Shown in pieces: positions 15,203 to 23,872 of a stretch of 51,608 nt of DNA. The DNA lies in contig JAGHRU010000052.1 of the NCBI GenBank assembly GCA_018066225.1, positions 1 to 51,608 of the forward strand, in the 5' to 3' direction. Below the pieces are notes generated by a model that ran no database searches, was not told the origin of the DNA, and saw only the letters and a list, made by a program, of their open reading frames with translations. The first letter of the stretch is position 1. The number at the start of each line of letters is the position of its first letter. The stretch comes from Candidatus Equimonas enterica (GTDB lineage Bacteria; Bacteroidota; Bacteroidia; Bacteroidales; Bacteroidaceae). Position numbers and translations under genes: made by a program.

Positions 15203-17548
15203 TTATTGGTTGAGTATTTTGCGTGTGCCGTCAAGGCTGATGCCGTGCTGCATCGAGCCTATGCGTCGTCCCCAGAGGTCGTAGCGTGTGGCACGCTCTG
15301 CCGTCGTGGTGAGGCCGTTTACGCCAGAAACGCTGGTCACGGTGAAGGGAATGTAGGTCAAGGTGCGCGGCAGCACCATCGTGCTCGTCTGGTAGCGGAT
15401 GAGCAAGTCGTAGTCGCGTGGCGCGAGCAGCGAGAGGTCGAAGTCGGCGCGCAGCGTATAGGTGTCGTCGGCATCTATATGTGCTTTCACTGCGTCGGCC
15501 GCCAAGAAGATTTCGCTCAGGCGGTTGGGATTGACGATTTGCACAGTCAGCGTCACCTCGCCGGCGTCGCCAGCGTTGTAAATTGGTGCTTCGAGCGTGA
15601 GCGTGTCGTCGCAGTACATGGCGTCGGAGGCGTTGGTAAGGGGGGCATCAGCCAGACTGATTTGCATCTCCCCGCCTTCGCCGGCTTCGCCGATCTGCAC
15701 CTTGATGCCATAACTGCCGCTGCCATCACCAAGCGGCATAGGGGTGTAGTCGTAGTAGTAGCCCAAGTATTCGTAGGCCACGGCGCAGAGGTAAGTGCCT
15801 GCTGCGGGGAGAGCGCAGTCGAAGGTGAAGGTGGCGTCCTCGCCCTTTGGCACAAGGCAGAGTTGGTAGTCGGAGTATTGCAGCAGGTTTTCGCCCTTGG
15901 CGTCGTAGATAAACAGGTAGAGCGGCGCGAAATACTCGCGGTTGGGGTCACCCTTTATGGTGGCGGTGAACTTGCCGCGTCCGCTCGGCGTGAGCGTTCC
16001 TTCGGGGGCGAGTGTGGCGAGTCGCATCTGATAGACGCTGTCGGTGGGTATGCCGACGCGAAGGAAGCCGTCAGTGTCGCGGTAGGAAACAAGGCAACAC
16101 GGCGAGCCGTCGCGGCCTTCGGCACGGTGCCACTGCTCATCGCCTTCTACGCGATAGACGATGTCGAAGATGAGACCTACCTTGTTGAGCCCACCGCCAA
16201 GGTCAATAGACCAAGCGCGTGTGCCGCTATAGCCCGCCTTGCATGCCGTCCTGAGCGCAGCGTTCATGGGATCGACGACGAGCGTCTCGCCGTCTCTCAC
16301 GCGCAGCGCCATGTAGCCGTCGAAGTCGGTTGCCGTAGGGTTGGTGACTTCGGCGTAGATGGCATCACCTTCTTCGTCGGTCTGCGCCCATATCTGCTCG
16401 TAGTGCAACGCAAGGATTGCCGGTGTCTCTGCGCCGCCCTCATCGGGACGGATGCCCACGATGGCGTTTTGCATAAAGGCGTATCCGCCACCGTTGCCGC
16501 CGATGCCTTGTGAGCGTGGCGTGAGGTCGGTGAGGAGGTATTCGCCATTGGCCGTGCCGTTCCAGCCCCAGTTGATGTGAAACAGTCCGTCGCCGCGATA
16601 GCCATCGACCACGAAGGCGTGGCCGCCGCCAGCATTGCAGCCGCTCAGATAGACGGGACGCCCAGCGGCGAGTTCGTCGTAGAGCATATCGGCCCACGCC
16701 TCGCAGGAGTAGTTGCCATGGTCTTCGAGGCGCAGCGATTTGTCGTAGCCAAAGTTGTATTTCAAGGCTTGCGCAGCGCGGAAGTCTTGCGTGCTGCTGC
16801 TGGCGGGCGTGAAGTCAGTCTGCATGGCTGCTGCCACGTCATAGACCAGCGTGGCTACCGCCGTCGCTTCCTCTGCGCCGTAGTCTTGGTAGATGTAGTT
16901 GGGCAGGATGTGTGCCCAGTCGTAGGTGTGCGCACCGAGGTCATCGCTTACATCGATGCCGTAGGTGCTGGTGGTGTAGGCCACGGTGCCCGTGCCCTGT
17001 GCAGGGTACTTGTGGTAGCGCATGATTTGCGCCACGGCGATGGCGGCACAGCCCGCGTAGGTGGGGTAGTCGTAGCCCTGATAGCGATAGCGCGGACAGA
17101 GGTTGTTGAAAGGCGCGTCTTGCGTCCATACGATTTCGTCCAGCAACGGTGCTATTTCGGCCTTCTCCGCAGCGCGTGGCGCGGCGCGCAAATCGCGCAC
17201 TTCGCCGAGCCATTGCCGCAGCGCAGGCGGCAGGTTGTCAGCGTCGAAGTCGCCCGTACTCACGATGCCCAGCACAGCGGGCTGTCGGTCGTCGGCTGCG
17301 GCAAAGATGTAGCCGTCTTCGGGGCAGGAAAATACATAGCACGAAGGCTGTGTGTCGCTCTGACCAAGCGTGGCCACATAGGTCAGCAGCGTCGCATCGG
17401 GGGCTGCGGGCAGGCGCAGTGCACCTCGGCCAGAGAGGTAGTTCATGGCGCGTCGTGCGGCCGCTTCTTGAGGGAGAATGTCGGCTTTGGCTGCTGTGAG
17501 GCTTGTGGCCATCAGCAGCAGGAAACACAGGAGTCGGGTGATTTTCAT
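15203..17548 (-). CDS. C10 family (streptopain-like) cysteine protease
   Basis: A 781-residue secreted cysteine protease. It has signal peptide MKITRLLCFLLLMATSLTAA and then a propeptide-like segment (AARRAMNYLSGRG to about residue 140) similar to the Spi/propeptide fold. The peptidase domain has the catalytic Cys167 in YAGCAAIAVAQIMRYHKYPA and His310 in GGGHAFVVDGYRGDG, followed by FHINWGWNGTANGEY. The remaining 400 residues are beta-rich modules, ending in RYDLWGRRI...GISLDGTRKIL, a type IX-like sorting tail. C10 proteases degrade host or environmental proteins in streptococci, Porphyromonas and Prevotella. It heads a two-gene unit with the three-repeat surface protein. A good promoter lies at 17589-17620. 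Confidence 0.92.
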   Translation of the reverse strand: MKITRLLCFLLLMATSLTAAKADILPQEAAARRAMNYLSGRGALRLPAAPDATLLTYVATLGQSDTQPSCYVFSCPEDGYIFAAADDRQPAVLGIVSTGDFDADNLPPALRQWLGEVRDLRAAPRAAEKAEIAPLLDEIVWTQDAPFNNLCPRYRYQGYDYPTYAGCAAIAVAQIMRYHKYPAQGTGTVAYTTSTYGIDVSDDLGAHTYDWAHILPNYIYQDYGAEEATAVATLVYDVAAAMQTDFTPASSSTQDFRAAQALKYNFGYDKSLRLEDHGNYSCEAWADMLYDELAAGRPVYLSGCNAGGGHAFVVDGYRGDGLFHINWGWNGTANGEYLLTDLTPRSQGIGGNGGGYAFMQNAIVGIRPDEGGAETPAILALHYEQIWAQTDEEGDAIYAEVTNPTATDFDGYMALRVRDGETLVVDPMNAALRTACKAGYSGTRAWSIDLGGGLNKVGLIFDIVYRVEGDEQWHRAEGRDGSPCCLVSYRDTDGFLRVGIPTDSVYQMRLATLAPEGTLTPSGRGKFTATIKGDPNREYFAPLYLFIYDAKGENLLQYSDYQLCLVPKGEDATFTFDCALPAAGTYLCAVAYEYLGYYYDYTPMPLGDGSGSYGIKVQIGEAGEGGEMQISLADAPLTNASDAMYCDDTLTLEAPIYNAGDAGEVTLTVQIVNPNRLSEIFLAADAVKAHIDADDTYTLRADFDLSLLAPRDYDLLIRYQTSTMVLPRTLTYIPFTVTSVSGVNGLTTTAERATRYDLWGRRIGSMQHGISLDGTRKILNQ

Positions 17549-17588
17549 TTTTCTTTCGGCTGTGTGGGTTTGACTAATTTTGTGCCCG

Positions 17589-17620
17589 CAAATTTACGAA
17601 AATTCCTCAACATGAGCAAA
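17589..17620 (-). promoter_or_regulatory. Promoter of the C10 protease operon
   Basis: On the minus strand a -33 TTTG (17617-17620), a 20-bp spacer and a -7 TAAATTTG (17589-17596) match the Bacteroidota consensus. The transcript should start about 35 nt before the C10 protease start codon. Confidence 0.8.
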
Positions 17621-17708
17621 AAATAGGCAGATTATTTCGCTTTTGTGCTGTGTGCGTGTGTCGCCATATAGGCATAGGTGGCGGTTCGTGTCGAGGGGCT
17701 AATGACAA

Positions 17709-17796
17709 TCTGGGCAGATAGGTGAAACGGTCTGCCCAGATAGTTTTCACGCTCTGCCCAGACAGTTTTCACCGTCTGCCCTTGTCAGTTTGTGTC
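17709..17796. repeat. 22-bp tandem repeat, locus C
   Basis: Four units in exact 22-bp phase start at 17709, 17731, 17753 and 17775. The first reads TCTGGGCAGATAGGTGAAAC; the next two read TCTGCCCAGA followed by TAGTTTTCACGC or CAGTTTTCACCG; the fourth is degenerate. The first unit keeps the phase but has the variable part inverted (GGTGAAAC instead of GTTTTCAC). The array lies in the 338-bp gap between the end of icd and the C10 protease promoter. The other parts of that gap are the promoter and the terminator. I see no gene there. Confidence 0.9.
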
Positions 17797-17810
17797 GCTT
17801 ACCACAAGGC

Positions 17811-17854
17811 AAAAAACAACCCGCCAACGTAGCGGGATGCTACGGGCGGGTTGT
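17811..17854 (-). terminator. Intrinsic terminator of the citrate operon
   Basis: On the minus strand, 10-nt arms (17845-17854 and 17816-17825) pair perfectly, and an inner CGTAGC/GCTACG stem extends the hairpin. Six T residues follow. It lies 33 nt after the icd stop codon and closes the citD-to-icd transcript. Confidence 0.92.
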
Positions 17855-17886
17855 GCTTTATTATGGGTAAGTCCCTTGTGCTTGAC

Positions 17887-19098
17887 TTACTTGGCGAGAC
17901 GCTTTTCGAGACGCTCGCGGATAGCGCGGATGAAGTCGAGTGAGTTCTTCACCTGAGGCGTTACGCCTTCCATCATACCAGCAAGGTCCTTGGTTACGAT
18001 GCCTTCGTTGAGCGTGTCGAAGCAGGCAGCCTCGAGGCAGTCAGCGTAGCGCTGGAGTTCGGGCAGGTTGTCCTTCTCACCACGCTTGCGGAAAGCGCCG
18101 CTCCATGCGAAGATGGTAGCCATCGGGTTGGTGCTGGTCTCTTCACCTGCGAGGTGCTTGTAGTAGTGACGGGTCACGGTGCCGTGAGCGGCCTCATACT
18201 CGTAGTTGCCTTCGGGGCTTACGAGCACGGAGGTCATCATGGCGAGGCTACCGAAAGCGGTGCTGACCATGTCGGACATCACGTCGCCATCGTAGTTCTT
18301 ACAAGCCCAGATGAAGCCGCCCTTGTCGCGGATAACACGAGCCACGGCATCGTCGATGAGGGTGTAGAAGTAGATGATGCCAGCCTTCTCAAAGGCTTCC
18401 TTGTACTCCTCAAACACTTCCTCGAAGATAGCCTTGAACTGGCCATCGTACTTCTTGGAAATGGTGTCCTTGGTGCTGAACCAGAGGTCCTTCTTCTGGT
18501 CGAGGGCGAACTTGAAGCAGCTGTGAGCGAAAGAGCGGATGCTCTTGTCGGTATTGTGCTGGCCCTGGATGACGCCTGCGCCCTTGAAGTCGTGGATGAT
18601 GGTCTCTTCTACCTTGCCATCTTCACCCGTGAAGACGAGCTTGGCCTGACCTGCGCCGGGTACGCGGATTTCTACGCCTTTATAGACATCGCCGTATGCG
18701 TGACGGGCAATGGTGATAGGCTTCTGCCAGTTGCGTACAACGGGCTTGATGCTGTCGATGGTGATGGGGGTGCGGAATACGGTACCGTCGAGCATAGCAC
18801 GGATGGTGCCATTGGGCGACTTCCACATCTGATGCAGGTTGTACTCCGACATACGCTGCACGTTGGGGGTGATGGTGGCGCACTTAACGGCTACACCATA
18901 CTTCTTGGTGGCTTCGGCAGACTCTACGGTCACGCGGTCTTCCGTCTTGTCGCGATATTCCAGACCAAGGTCGTAGTATTCGCTTTTCAGGTCAACAAAG
19001 GGAAGGATGAGTTCGTCCTTGATCATCTTCCACAGGATGCGAGTCATTTCGTCCCCGTCCATCTCCACGAGGGGAGTGGTCATTTTGATTTTTTCCAT
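17887..19098 (-). CDS. icd: NADP-dependent isocitrate dehydrogenase
   Basis: Converts isocitrate to 2-oxoglutarate and CO2 with NADP+. The 403-residue protein is of the eukaryote-like (type II) subfamily. Visible motifs are MDGDEMTRILWKMIKD, CATITPNVQRMSEYNL, the substrate loop MWKSPNGTIRAMLDGTVFR, and the metal site YDGDVMSDMVSTAFGSLAMM. The coenzyme region EAAHGTVTRHYYKHL with ETSTNPMATIFAWS is typical of NADP enzymes. The start at 19098 (MEKIKMTTPLVEMDGDE) gives the normal family length; a longer frame to 19215 runs into aconitase. It follows acn after 83 nt, with a hairpin in the gap, and is the last gene of the citrate operon. Its product 2-oxoglutarate is the precursor of glutamate. Confidence 0.97.
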   Translation of the reverse strand: MEKIKMTTPLVEMDGDEMTRILWKMIKDELILPFVDLKSEYYDLGLEYRDKTEDRVTVESAEATKKYGVAVKCATITPNVQRMSEYNLHQMWKSPNGTIRAMLDGTVFRTPITIDSIKPVVRNWQKPITIARHAYGDVYKGVEIRVPGAGQAKLVFTGEDGKVEETIIHDFKGAGVIQGQHNTDKSIRSFAHSCFKFALDQKKDLWFSTKDTISKKYDGQFKAIFEEVFEEYKEAFEKAGIIYFYTLIDDAVARVIRDKGGFIWACKNYDGDVMSDMVSTAFGSLAMMTSVLVSPEGNYEYEAAHGTVTRHYYKHLAGEETSTNPMATIFAWSGAFRKRGEKDNLPELQRYADCLEAACFDTLNEGIVTKDLAGMMEGVTPQVKNSLDFIRAIRERLEKRLAK

Positions 19099-19137
19099 TG
19101 CGGTATTGGTTGATTTGTTTATTGGGTTAATGGGGAA

Positions 19138-19171
19138 GTGGAGCCCCTGCCGCTTGGACAGGAGACTCCAC
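19138..19171 (-). promoter_or_regulatory. Hairpin between acn and icd
   Basis: GTGGAG (19138-19143) pairs with CTCCAC (19166-19171), and an inner CCTG/CAGG stem extends it with small mismatches. There is no T-run on the minus strand, so it is more likely an RNA-processing or partial attenuation structure that sets the acn to icd ratio than a full terminator. Confidence 0.35.
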
Positions 19172-19181
19172 GTGGAAAAGT

Positions 19182-21422
19182 TTACTTCTTGCTCTTGTAG
19201 TAGTTCATAAGGCAACCCTCGGTCAGAATTTCACGCTCTGCGGCAGTGAGGTTCTGGAAATAGAGGTGCAGGTCCTTGACACCGTCCTTGGTGATAACCT
19301 TGGCGTCAATTTCTTCCTTGCCATCGAGAATGGCCTGACGGATGCTGGGGACATAGACATAGTCGCCGACTTCGTAGTCAAACTTCACGTCCTTGTCAAT
19401 GGTGAAAGGCACGAGACCCCAGTTGATGCAGTTGCTGCGGTAACGCTTGGTGGCGTATTCGTAGCAGATGTTGGCGTCGCCGCCGAGCACCTTCTGGCAG
19501 GAAGCAGCCTGCTCACGGGCAGAGCCGTCACCCGGACGGTGAGCGAAGACGAGGCTACCAAAGCTGGTGTTGCAAGCGCAAGCACCGACCTTTTCAAGCG
19601 CAGCGGCAACGGCTGCGGGCACATTGCCAGCACGGCGAGCGAGGTCATCGCTCTGGATGCGCTTGCTTCGGCCTACGTATTCAGGCACACGGCGAGAGAG
19701 TGCAAACTCCGACAGCTTGAGCGGGTTGGAACGGTAGGAGGAGGTTTCGCCCGAAGGGATAAGTTCGTCGGTCGTCGTCACGTCGTCGTGGATGACAGCG
19801 GCGAGCTCGAGCAACATGTTCTCGCTCATGGGGTACATCGTGGGCCAGTCCTTGATGTTAGGACCATAGCGGAGTTCTTCGTTGGGGTTGGCCTTGCCGA
19901 AGCCGTGGAAGTTGCGGCGCTCATAGACCTTGGCGTCATACTCGTAAGGCTTGAAGTCCACGTTGTAGTCCACGTCGGTAGCAGCAGTAATCATACCGCC
20001 GTTGGCAGCCGTAGCGGCGATGGAGCGTGCGTCCATCAAGGCTACCATGGAGAGCTGGCCTTGACCGGGCTTTGAGCCTTCGCGGTTGGGGAAGTTGCGG
20101 GTGGTGTGGCGGATGGAGAGGCCGTTGTTGGCGGGTACATCGCCTGCGCCGAAGCAAGGACCACAGAATGCGGGCTTGATGACAACGCCTGCTTCAAGGA
20201 GTTCGCTGGCGATGCCAGCACGCGTCGTGGCGAGATAGACGGGCGTGGACTGCGGATAGGCAGAGCAGGTGAAGTATTCGTTGCCGATGCTCTTGCCACG
20301 CATGATGGCAGCCGCTGCGGCGAGATTGTCGTAAGTACCGCCAGAGCAACCAGCGATGATGCCTTGGTCGGCATAGACCTTGCCATTCTTAATCTTGCTG
20401 ACGAGATCTACATTGACCTTGTCGCCGAAACGCTTGACGGCATCGGCTTGCAACTCCTTCATAATCTTCTCAGGATTAGCCTGCAACTCGTGAATCGTGC
20501 AAGCGTTGCTGGGGTGGAAAGGAAGGGCTATCATACACTCCTGCTTGGAGAGATCGATGCGTATCATACGGTCGTAGTAGGCCACCTTGCCGGGACGGAG
20601 CTCCTTGTAGCACTCGCTGCGGCCGTGGATGTCGTAGTGATGCTTCACCTCTTCGTCGGTGACCCAGATGGAGCTGAGACAAGTGGTCTCGGTCGTCATG
20701 ATGTCGATGCCGTTGCGGAAATCGATGGGAAGGTTCTTCACGCCAGGGCCAGCAAATTCCAGCACCTTGTTGTTGACAAACTTGTTCTCGAACACGGCTT
20801 TACACAGGCTTATGGCCACGTCGTGAGGACCTACGCCCTTGCGAGGCGCGCCTTCGAGCCATACGAGCACCACTTCGGGGGCATTGATATCCCAAGTGTT
20901 GCAGAGCAGTTGCTTGACAAGTTCACCACCGCCTTCGCCTACGCCCATATTGCCGAGTGAGCCATAGCGGGTGTGAGAGTCGGAGCCGAGGATCATGTTG
21001 CCGCACTTCACCATTGCTTCACGGGCATACTGGTGGATGACAGCCTGATTGGCGGGAACATAGATACCGCCATACTTCTTGGCTGCGGAGAGACCAAAGA
21101 CGTGGTCGTCTTCGTTGATGGTACCGCCAACAGCGCAGAGGGAATTGTGGCAGTTCGTCATAGCGTAGGGCAGCGGGAACTTCTCAAGGCCGCTGGCACG
21201 CGCGGTCTGGATGATGCCCACGTAAGTAATGTCGTGCGACATCATAGCATCAAACTTGATGCGCATCTTCTTGCCGCCACTCTTATCTACATCGTGGCTG
21301 CGGAGAATGCCGTAGGTGATGGTGTTTTCACGCGCTTCGTCGGGCGTGGGAAGTCCAGCGGCTTCTGTCGTGATGTCTTTGCCATCAAGCAGATAGACGC
21401 CATGGGGAATGAGTTCTACCAT
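19182..21422 (-). CDS. acn: Aconitate hydratase
   Basis: Interconverts citrate and isocitrate using a 4Fe-4S cluster. The 746-residue protein matches the mitochondrial-type aconitase layout. It has HDVDKSGGKKMRIKFDAMMS and GSDSHTRYGSLGNMGVG early, the cluster cysteines in AGCSGGTYDN and in FCGPCFGAGD, NFPNREGSKPGQGQL, and a C-terminal swivel domain with ANICYEYATKRYRSNCINWG. All three cluster ligands are present. It lies 51 nt after the citXCG fusion gene and upstream of icd. In this operon it competes with citrate lyase for citrate, sending carbon to 2-oxoglutarate. Confidence 0.96.
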   Translation of the reverse strand: MVELIPHGVYLLDGKDITTEAAGLPTPDEARENTITYGILRSHDVDKSGGKKMRIKFDAMMSHDITYVGIIQTARASGLEKFPLPYAMTNCHNSLCAVGGTINEDDHVFGLSAAKKYGGIYVPANQAVIHQYAREAMVKCGNMILGSDSHTRYGSLGNMGVGEGGGELVKQLLCNTWDINAPEVVLVWLEGAPRKGVGPHDVAISLCKAVFENKFVNNKVLEFAGPGVKNLPIDFRNGIDIMTTETTCLSSIWVTDEEVKHHYDIHGRSECYKELRPGKVAYYDRMIRIDLSKQECMIALPFHPSNACTIHELQANPEKIMKELQADAVKRFGDKVNVDLVSKIKNGKVYADQGIIAGCSGGTYDNLAAAAAIMRGKSIGNEYFTCSAYPQSTPVYLATTRAGIASELLEAGVVIKPAFCGPCFGAGDVPANNGLSIRHTTRNFPNREGSKPGQGQLSMVALMDARSIAATAANGGMITAATDVDYNVDFKPYEYDAKVYERRNFHGFGKANPNEELRYGPNIKDWPTMYPMSENMLLELAAVIHDDVTTTDELIPSGETSSYRSNPLKLSEFALSRRVPEYVGRSKRIQSDDLARRAGNVPAAVAAALEKVGACACNTSFGSLVFAHRPGDGSAREQAASCQKVLGGDANICYEYATKRYRSNCINWGLVPFTIDKDVKFDYEVGDYVYVPSIRQAILDGKEEIDAKVITKDGVKDLHLYFQNLTAAEREILTEGCLMNYYKSKK

Positions 21423-21473
21423 AATACTTGGTTATTGAAAGGTTGATATAATGTTTTTAAGATGAATTGTCGT

Positions 21474-23780
21474 TTAGGGAAGGAGATGGTCGGCAAGCAG
21501 CGTTAAAGCCAGCATGTCGGCAGCACCTCCGGGAGAGATGTTGAGGCCGATGTACGCGTCATTGAGGGTGGCGAGTGTGCCCTCTATGTCGGTCTCTTCT
21601 GCTATGGTGAGTGCTTCTTGCTTGATGCGTTGCGCTGTTTCATAGCCTGCACGGCGAATGACATTCGTATCGTCGAGCACAGCGATGATGCGCATCAGCA
21701 AGCGATGGGGGGAGCGGTCGCGGCGTAAGGCGGGTAACCACTGGTCGAAGAGTGTGGCGTAGCCGCTTTGTGCCATTGCTATTGCGCCGCCACGGGTGGG
21801 GAAGTCTGCGGCGAGTCGCCGGATGGTGTCGCTCAACGCCGTCGCCGTAATGGCCTGACGCTTGTGCACCAAATGTGCTGCGGCGATGAGCCAAAGCCCC
21901 ATGCAGAATATCGCTCCCTTGTGGGTATTGACACCGTGAGTGGTGGAGAGCATAGCCTTTTCGGCTGTAAGCCCTGCTGCGATAATGGCAGCGTGCGTAG
22001 GCAGAGTGTCGCACAGCCCCATCTGGGCGATAGCGGCAAACTGTGGACGCAGTGCAGCGATGCTTGCTGCCATGAGGCGGTAGTCCATATCTTGGTGCGC
22101 CCCAGCATCGTGCTTATCGACAAGCCCTGGCTTGGGCGTGGTGTCGAGTTCGGCCGTTAAGGCGTTTGTGGCTGCCAAGGCGAGAAGATAGGGCACGGCT
22201 TCGGGGACAACCAACAATAGGGCATCGGCCCAATGGCCTGCGCTGAGATGAGCGCGCAAAGTGGAGGCCGAGATAGCGTGTCCCTGCGCTGTCAGTCGTG
22301 GCACTTCGCAGACCTTGATGTCGTGCTCAGGCAAGAGGTCGTGCATCAACGCATTGTAGCGTGCGGTGAGTGCGTCTGTCGGTTCGCTGCCGACGAAGCG
22401 CGTGGTAATGCCGAGCCCCGGGGCGATGATGCGGCAGAAGATGTCGAGATCCAGCCGTATCTGGGTGTCGGTGGCGTGGGTGAGGTCTTTGAGAAAATAG
22501 GTCGGGAATGTCGTGGCAGACACCGCGTAATGGCGGGTGGCGCACACCGTGACCTTGTCCATGCCACGCAGCGCATCGCGGACGATGGCTTCACGCTCTG
22601 CTGTGGTGAAAGTGGAGCGGTCTTCGCTCACCACCATAACGAAGAGGTGATCGACCTGCTTGGCGGCTTCCTGTACCAGGTAGAGGTGGCCGCGCGTCAT
22701 CGGGTTGGCATTCATGATGATGATGCCGCGCCGCCTGGCCGTACCTGCCGCTTGGGAAAGCGATGACAGGTAGGTGCGGAAACTTCTCAACGCAGACGGG
22801 TCGTGCTCCATAGCGATGGCTTCGGGGGCTTGACCGATGACTTTGAAGCCGAGTCCCTCAAAGATGTCGCGGTTGCTGGGCTTGGTGAACACCTTGACAT
22901 TGGTGATGCCTTGACTCGCAGCCTCGGAAATCAATTCCGACACGAGCTTTGCTGCCCAGCCGCCTCCGCGTCCAGCCTCGCTGACAGCGACGCACTTGAT
23001 GACATCACCGCTGATGCCTGCGCCTGCAACTATCGTGCCATCGGGCGCGACGACAGCCGTATAGGCGTCGAGGTCGTCGTAGCGCAAGCCGTTGTCGGCG
23101 AGGAAGGCGTCGATGCGGTCGCGGTTGCGGGCGATGGAGAGCGGCAAAGTGACGATGTCGCACGCTTCGGGAGCGATGGCCTGCTGGGCAGGTCGCTGCG
23201 TCGGCTGTTGCTCTGTCGTCGGTTGATGGGAGGAGGTTGTTGGCGGTGTCGCTGCCGCCGTATATACCTCTTTTATATTGGTACGCGCGTAGTCTGCTAC
23301 GATTTGCTGTATCTTAGCCAAGAGTTGCGCCGGCTTGTGGGCACGCTCGCGCATACAGTAGCGTGCTTCACGCTCGCAGAGCAGGCAACGGCGTGGTGGG
23401 CGTCCCACCTGTTCGCGTGACAACGGCGTCATGGTCGTGCGCTGTATCACGTCGATGTCGAAGAGTCGTCCCAGCGGATGGGTGTCTTCGATAGCCGTAG
23501 CGCGGCGTTTGGCAAGGTCTTCGGGCAATGCTGTGAGCAGGTAGGCTTCGTAGCCTGTTTCGAGATCGTAGGTCTCCAAAGGAGCGAACGTGCCAAATGT
23601 CTTGCGGAGTGCTTCTACGGCGGCTGTGGCTATGGTCAGAGAGAGGGCGTTGCGCTTGTCGCTGCCGGGCATGATGACGGTCAGTACCAGTAGCGTCTTG
23701 CTGGGGTTGTCGCTGAGCAACTGCACTTGCTTGGCGTGGCGGGCGTCGCGGCTTTCCAGCAACTGTTGTAGCGTTACCAT
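21474..23780 (-). CDS. citXCG: Citrate lyase maturation fusion CitX-CitC-CitG
   Basis: A 768-residue protein that appears to join the activities needed to mature citrate lyase. Residues 1-175 resemble CitX (transfer of the prosthetic group to the acyl carrier protein), with HPLGRLFDIDV and GRPPRRCLLC. A Thr/Pro/Gln-rich linker spans about 176-205. Residues 207-530 resemble CitC, the acetate:lyase ligase: a GNAT-like part (VAVSEAGRGGGWAAKLVSEL) then a nucleotidyltransferase part (NANPMTRGHLYLV and HAISASTLRAHL). Residues 535-768 resemble CitG (triphosphoribosyl-dephospho-CoA synthase), with TPKPGLVDKHDAGAH, STTHGVNTHKGAIF and NISPGGAADMLALTLL. CitX-CitG fusions are known; a three-way fusion is unusual to my knowledge. 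It lies between citF and acn in the operon. All expected active-site motifs look intact. The symbol is descriptive. Confidence 0.88.
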   Translation of the reverse strand: MVTLQQLLESRDARHAKQVQLLSDNPSKTLLVLTVIMPGSDKRNALSLTIATAAVEALRKTFGTFAPLETYDLETGYEAYLLTALPEDLAKRRATAIEDTHPLGRLFDIDVIQRTTMTPLSREQVGRPPRRCLLCEREARYCMRERAHKPAQLLAKIQQIVADYARTNIKEVYTAAATPPTTSSHQPTTEQQPTQRPAQQAIAPEACDIVTLPLSIARNRDRIDAFLADNGLRYDDLDAYTAVVAPDGTIVAGAGISGDVIKCVAVSEAGRGGGWAAKLVSELISEAASQGITNVKVFTKPSNRDIFEGLGFKVIGQAPEAIAMEHDPSALRSFRTYLSSLSQAAGTARRRGIIIMNANPMTRGHLYLVQEAAKQVDHLFVMVVSEDRSTFTTAEREAIVRDALRGMDKVTVCATRHYAVSATTFPTYFLKDLTHATDTQIRLDLDIFCRIIAPGLGITTRFVGSEPTDALTARYNALMHDLLPEHDIKVCEVPRLTAQGHAISASTLRAHLSAGHWADALLLVVPEAVPYLLALAATNALTAELDTTPKPGLVDKHDAGAHQDMDYRLMAASIAALRPQFAAIAQMGLCDTLPTHAAIIAAGLTAEKAMLSTTHGVNTHKGAIFCMGLWLIAAAHLVHKRQAITATALSDTIRRLAADFPTRGGAIAMAQSGYATLFDQWLPALRRDRSPHRLLMRIIAVLDDTNVIRRAGYETAQRIKQEALTIAEETDIEGTLATLNDAYIGLNISPGGAADMLALTLLADHLLP

Positions 23781-23872
23781 GAATTTTCTTCCTCTCTCGT
23801 GGCTTATGGCACGAGCATAGGGCTGGTGGCGCGCGTCGCTACCTGCCCTACACTCGGTGCATAGGCTTGCAT

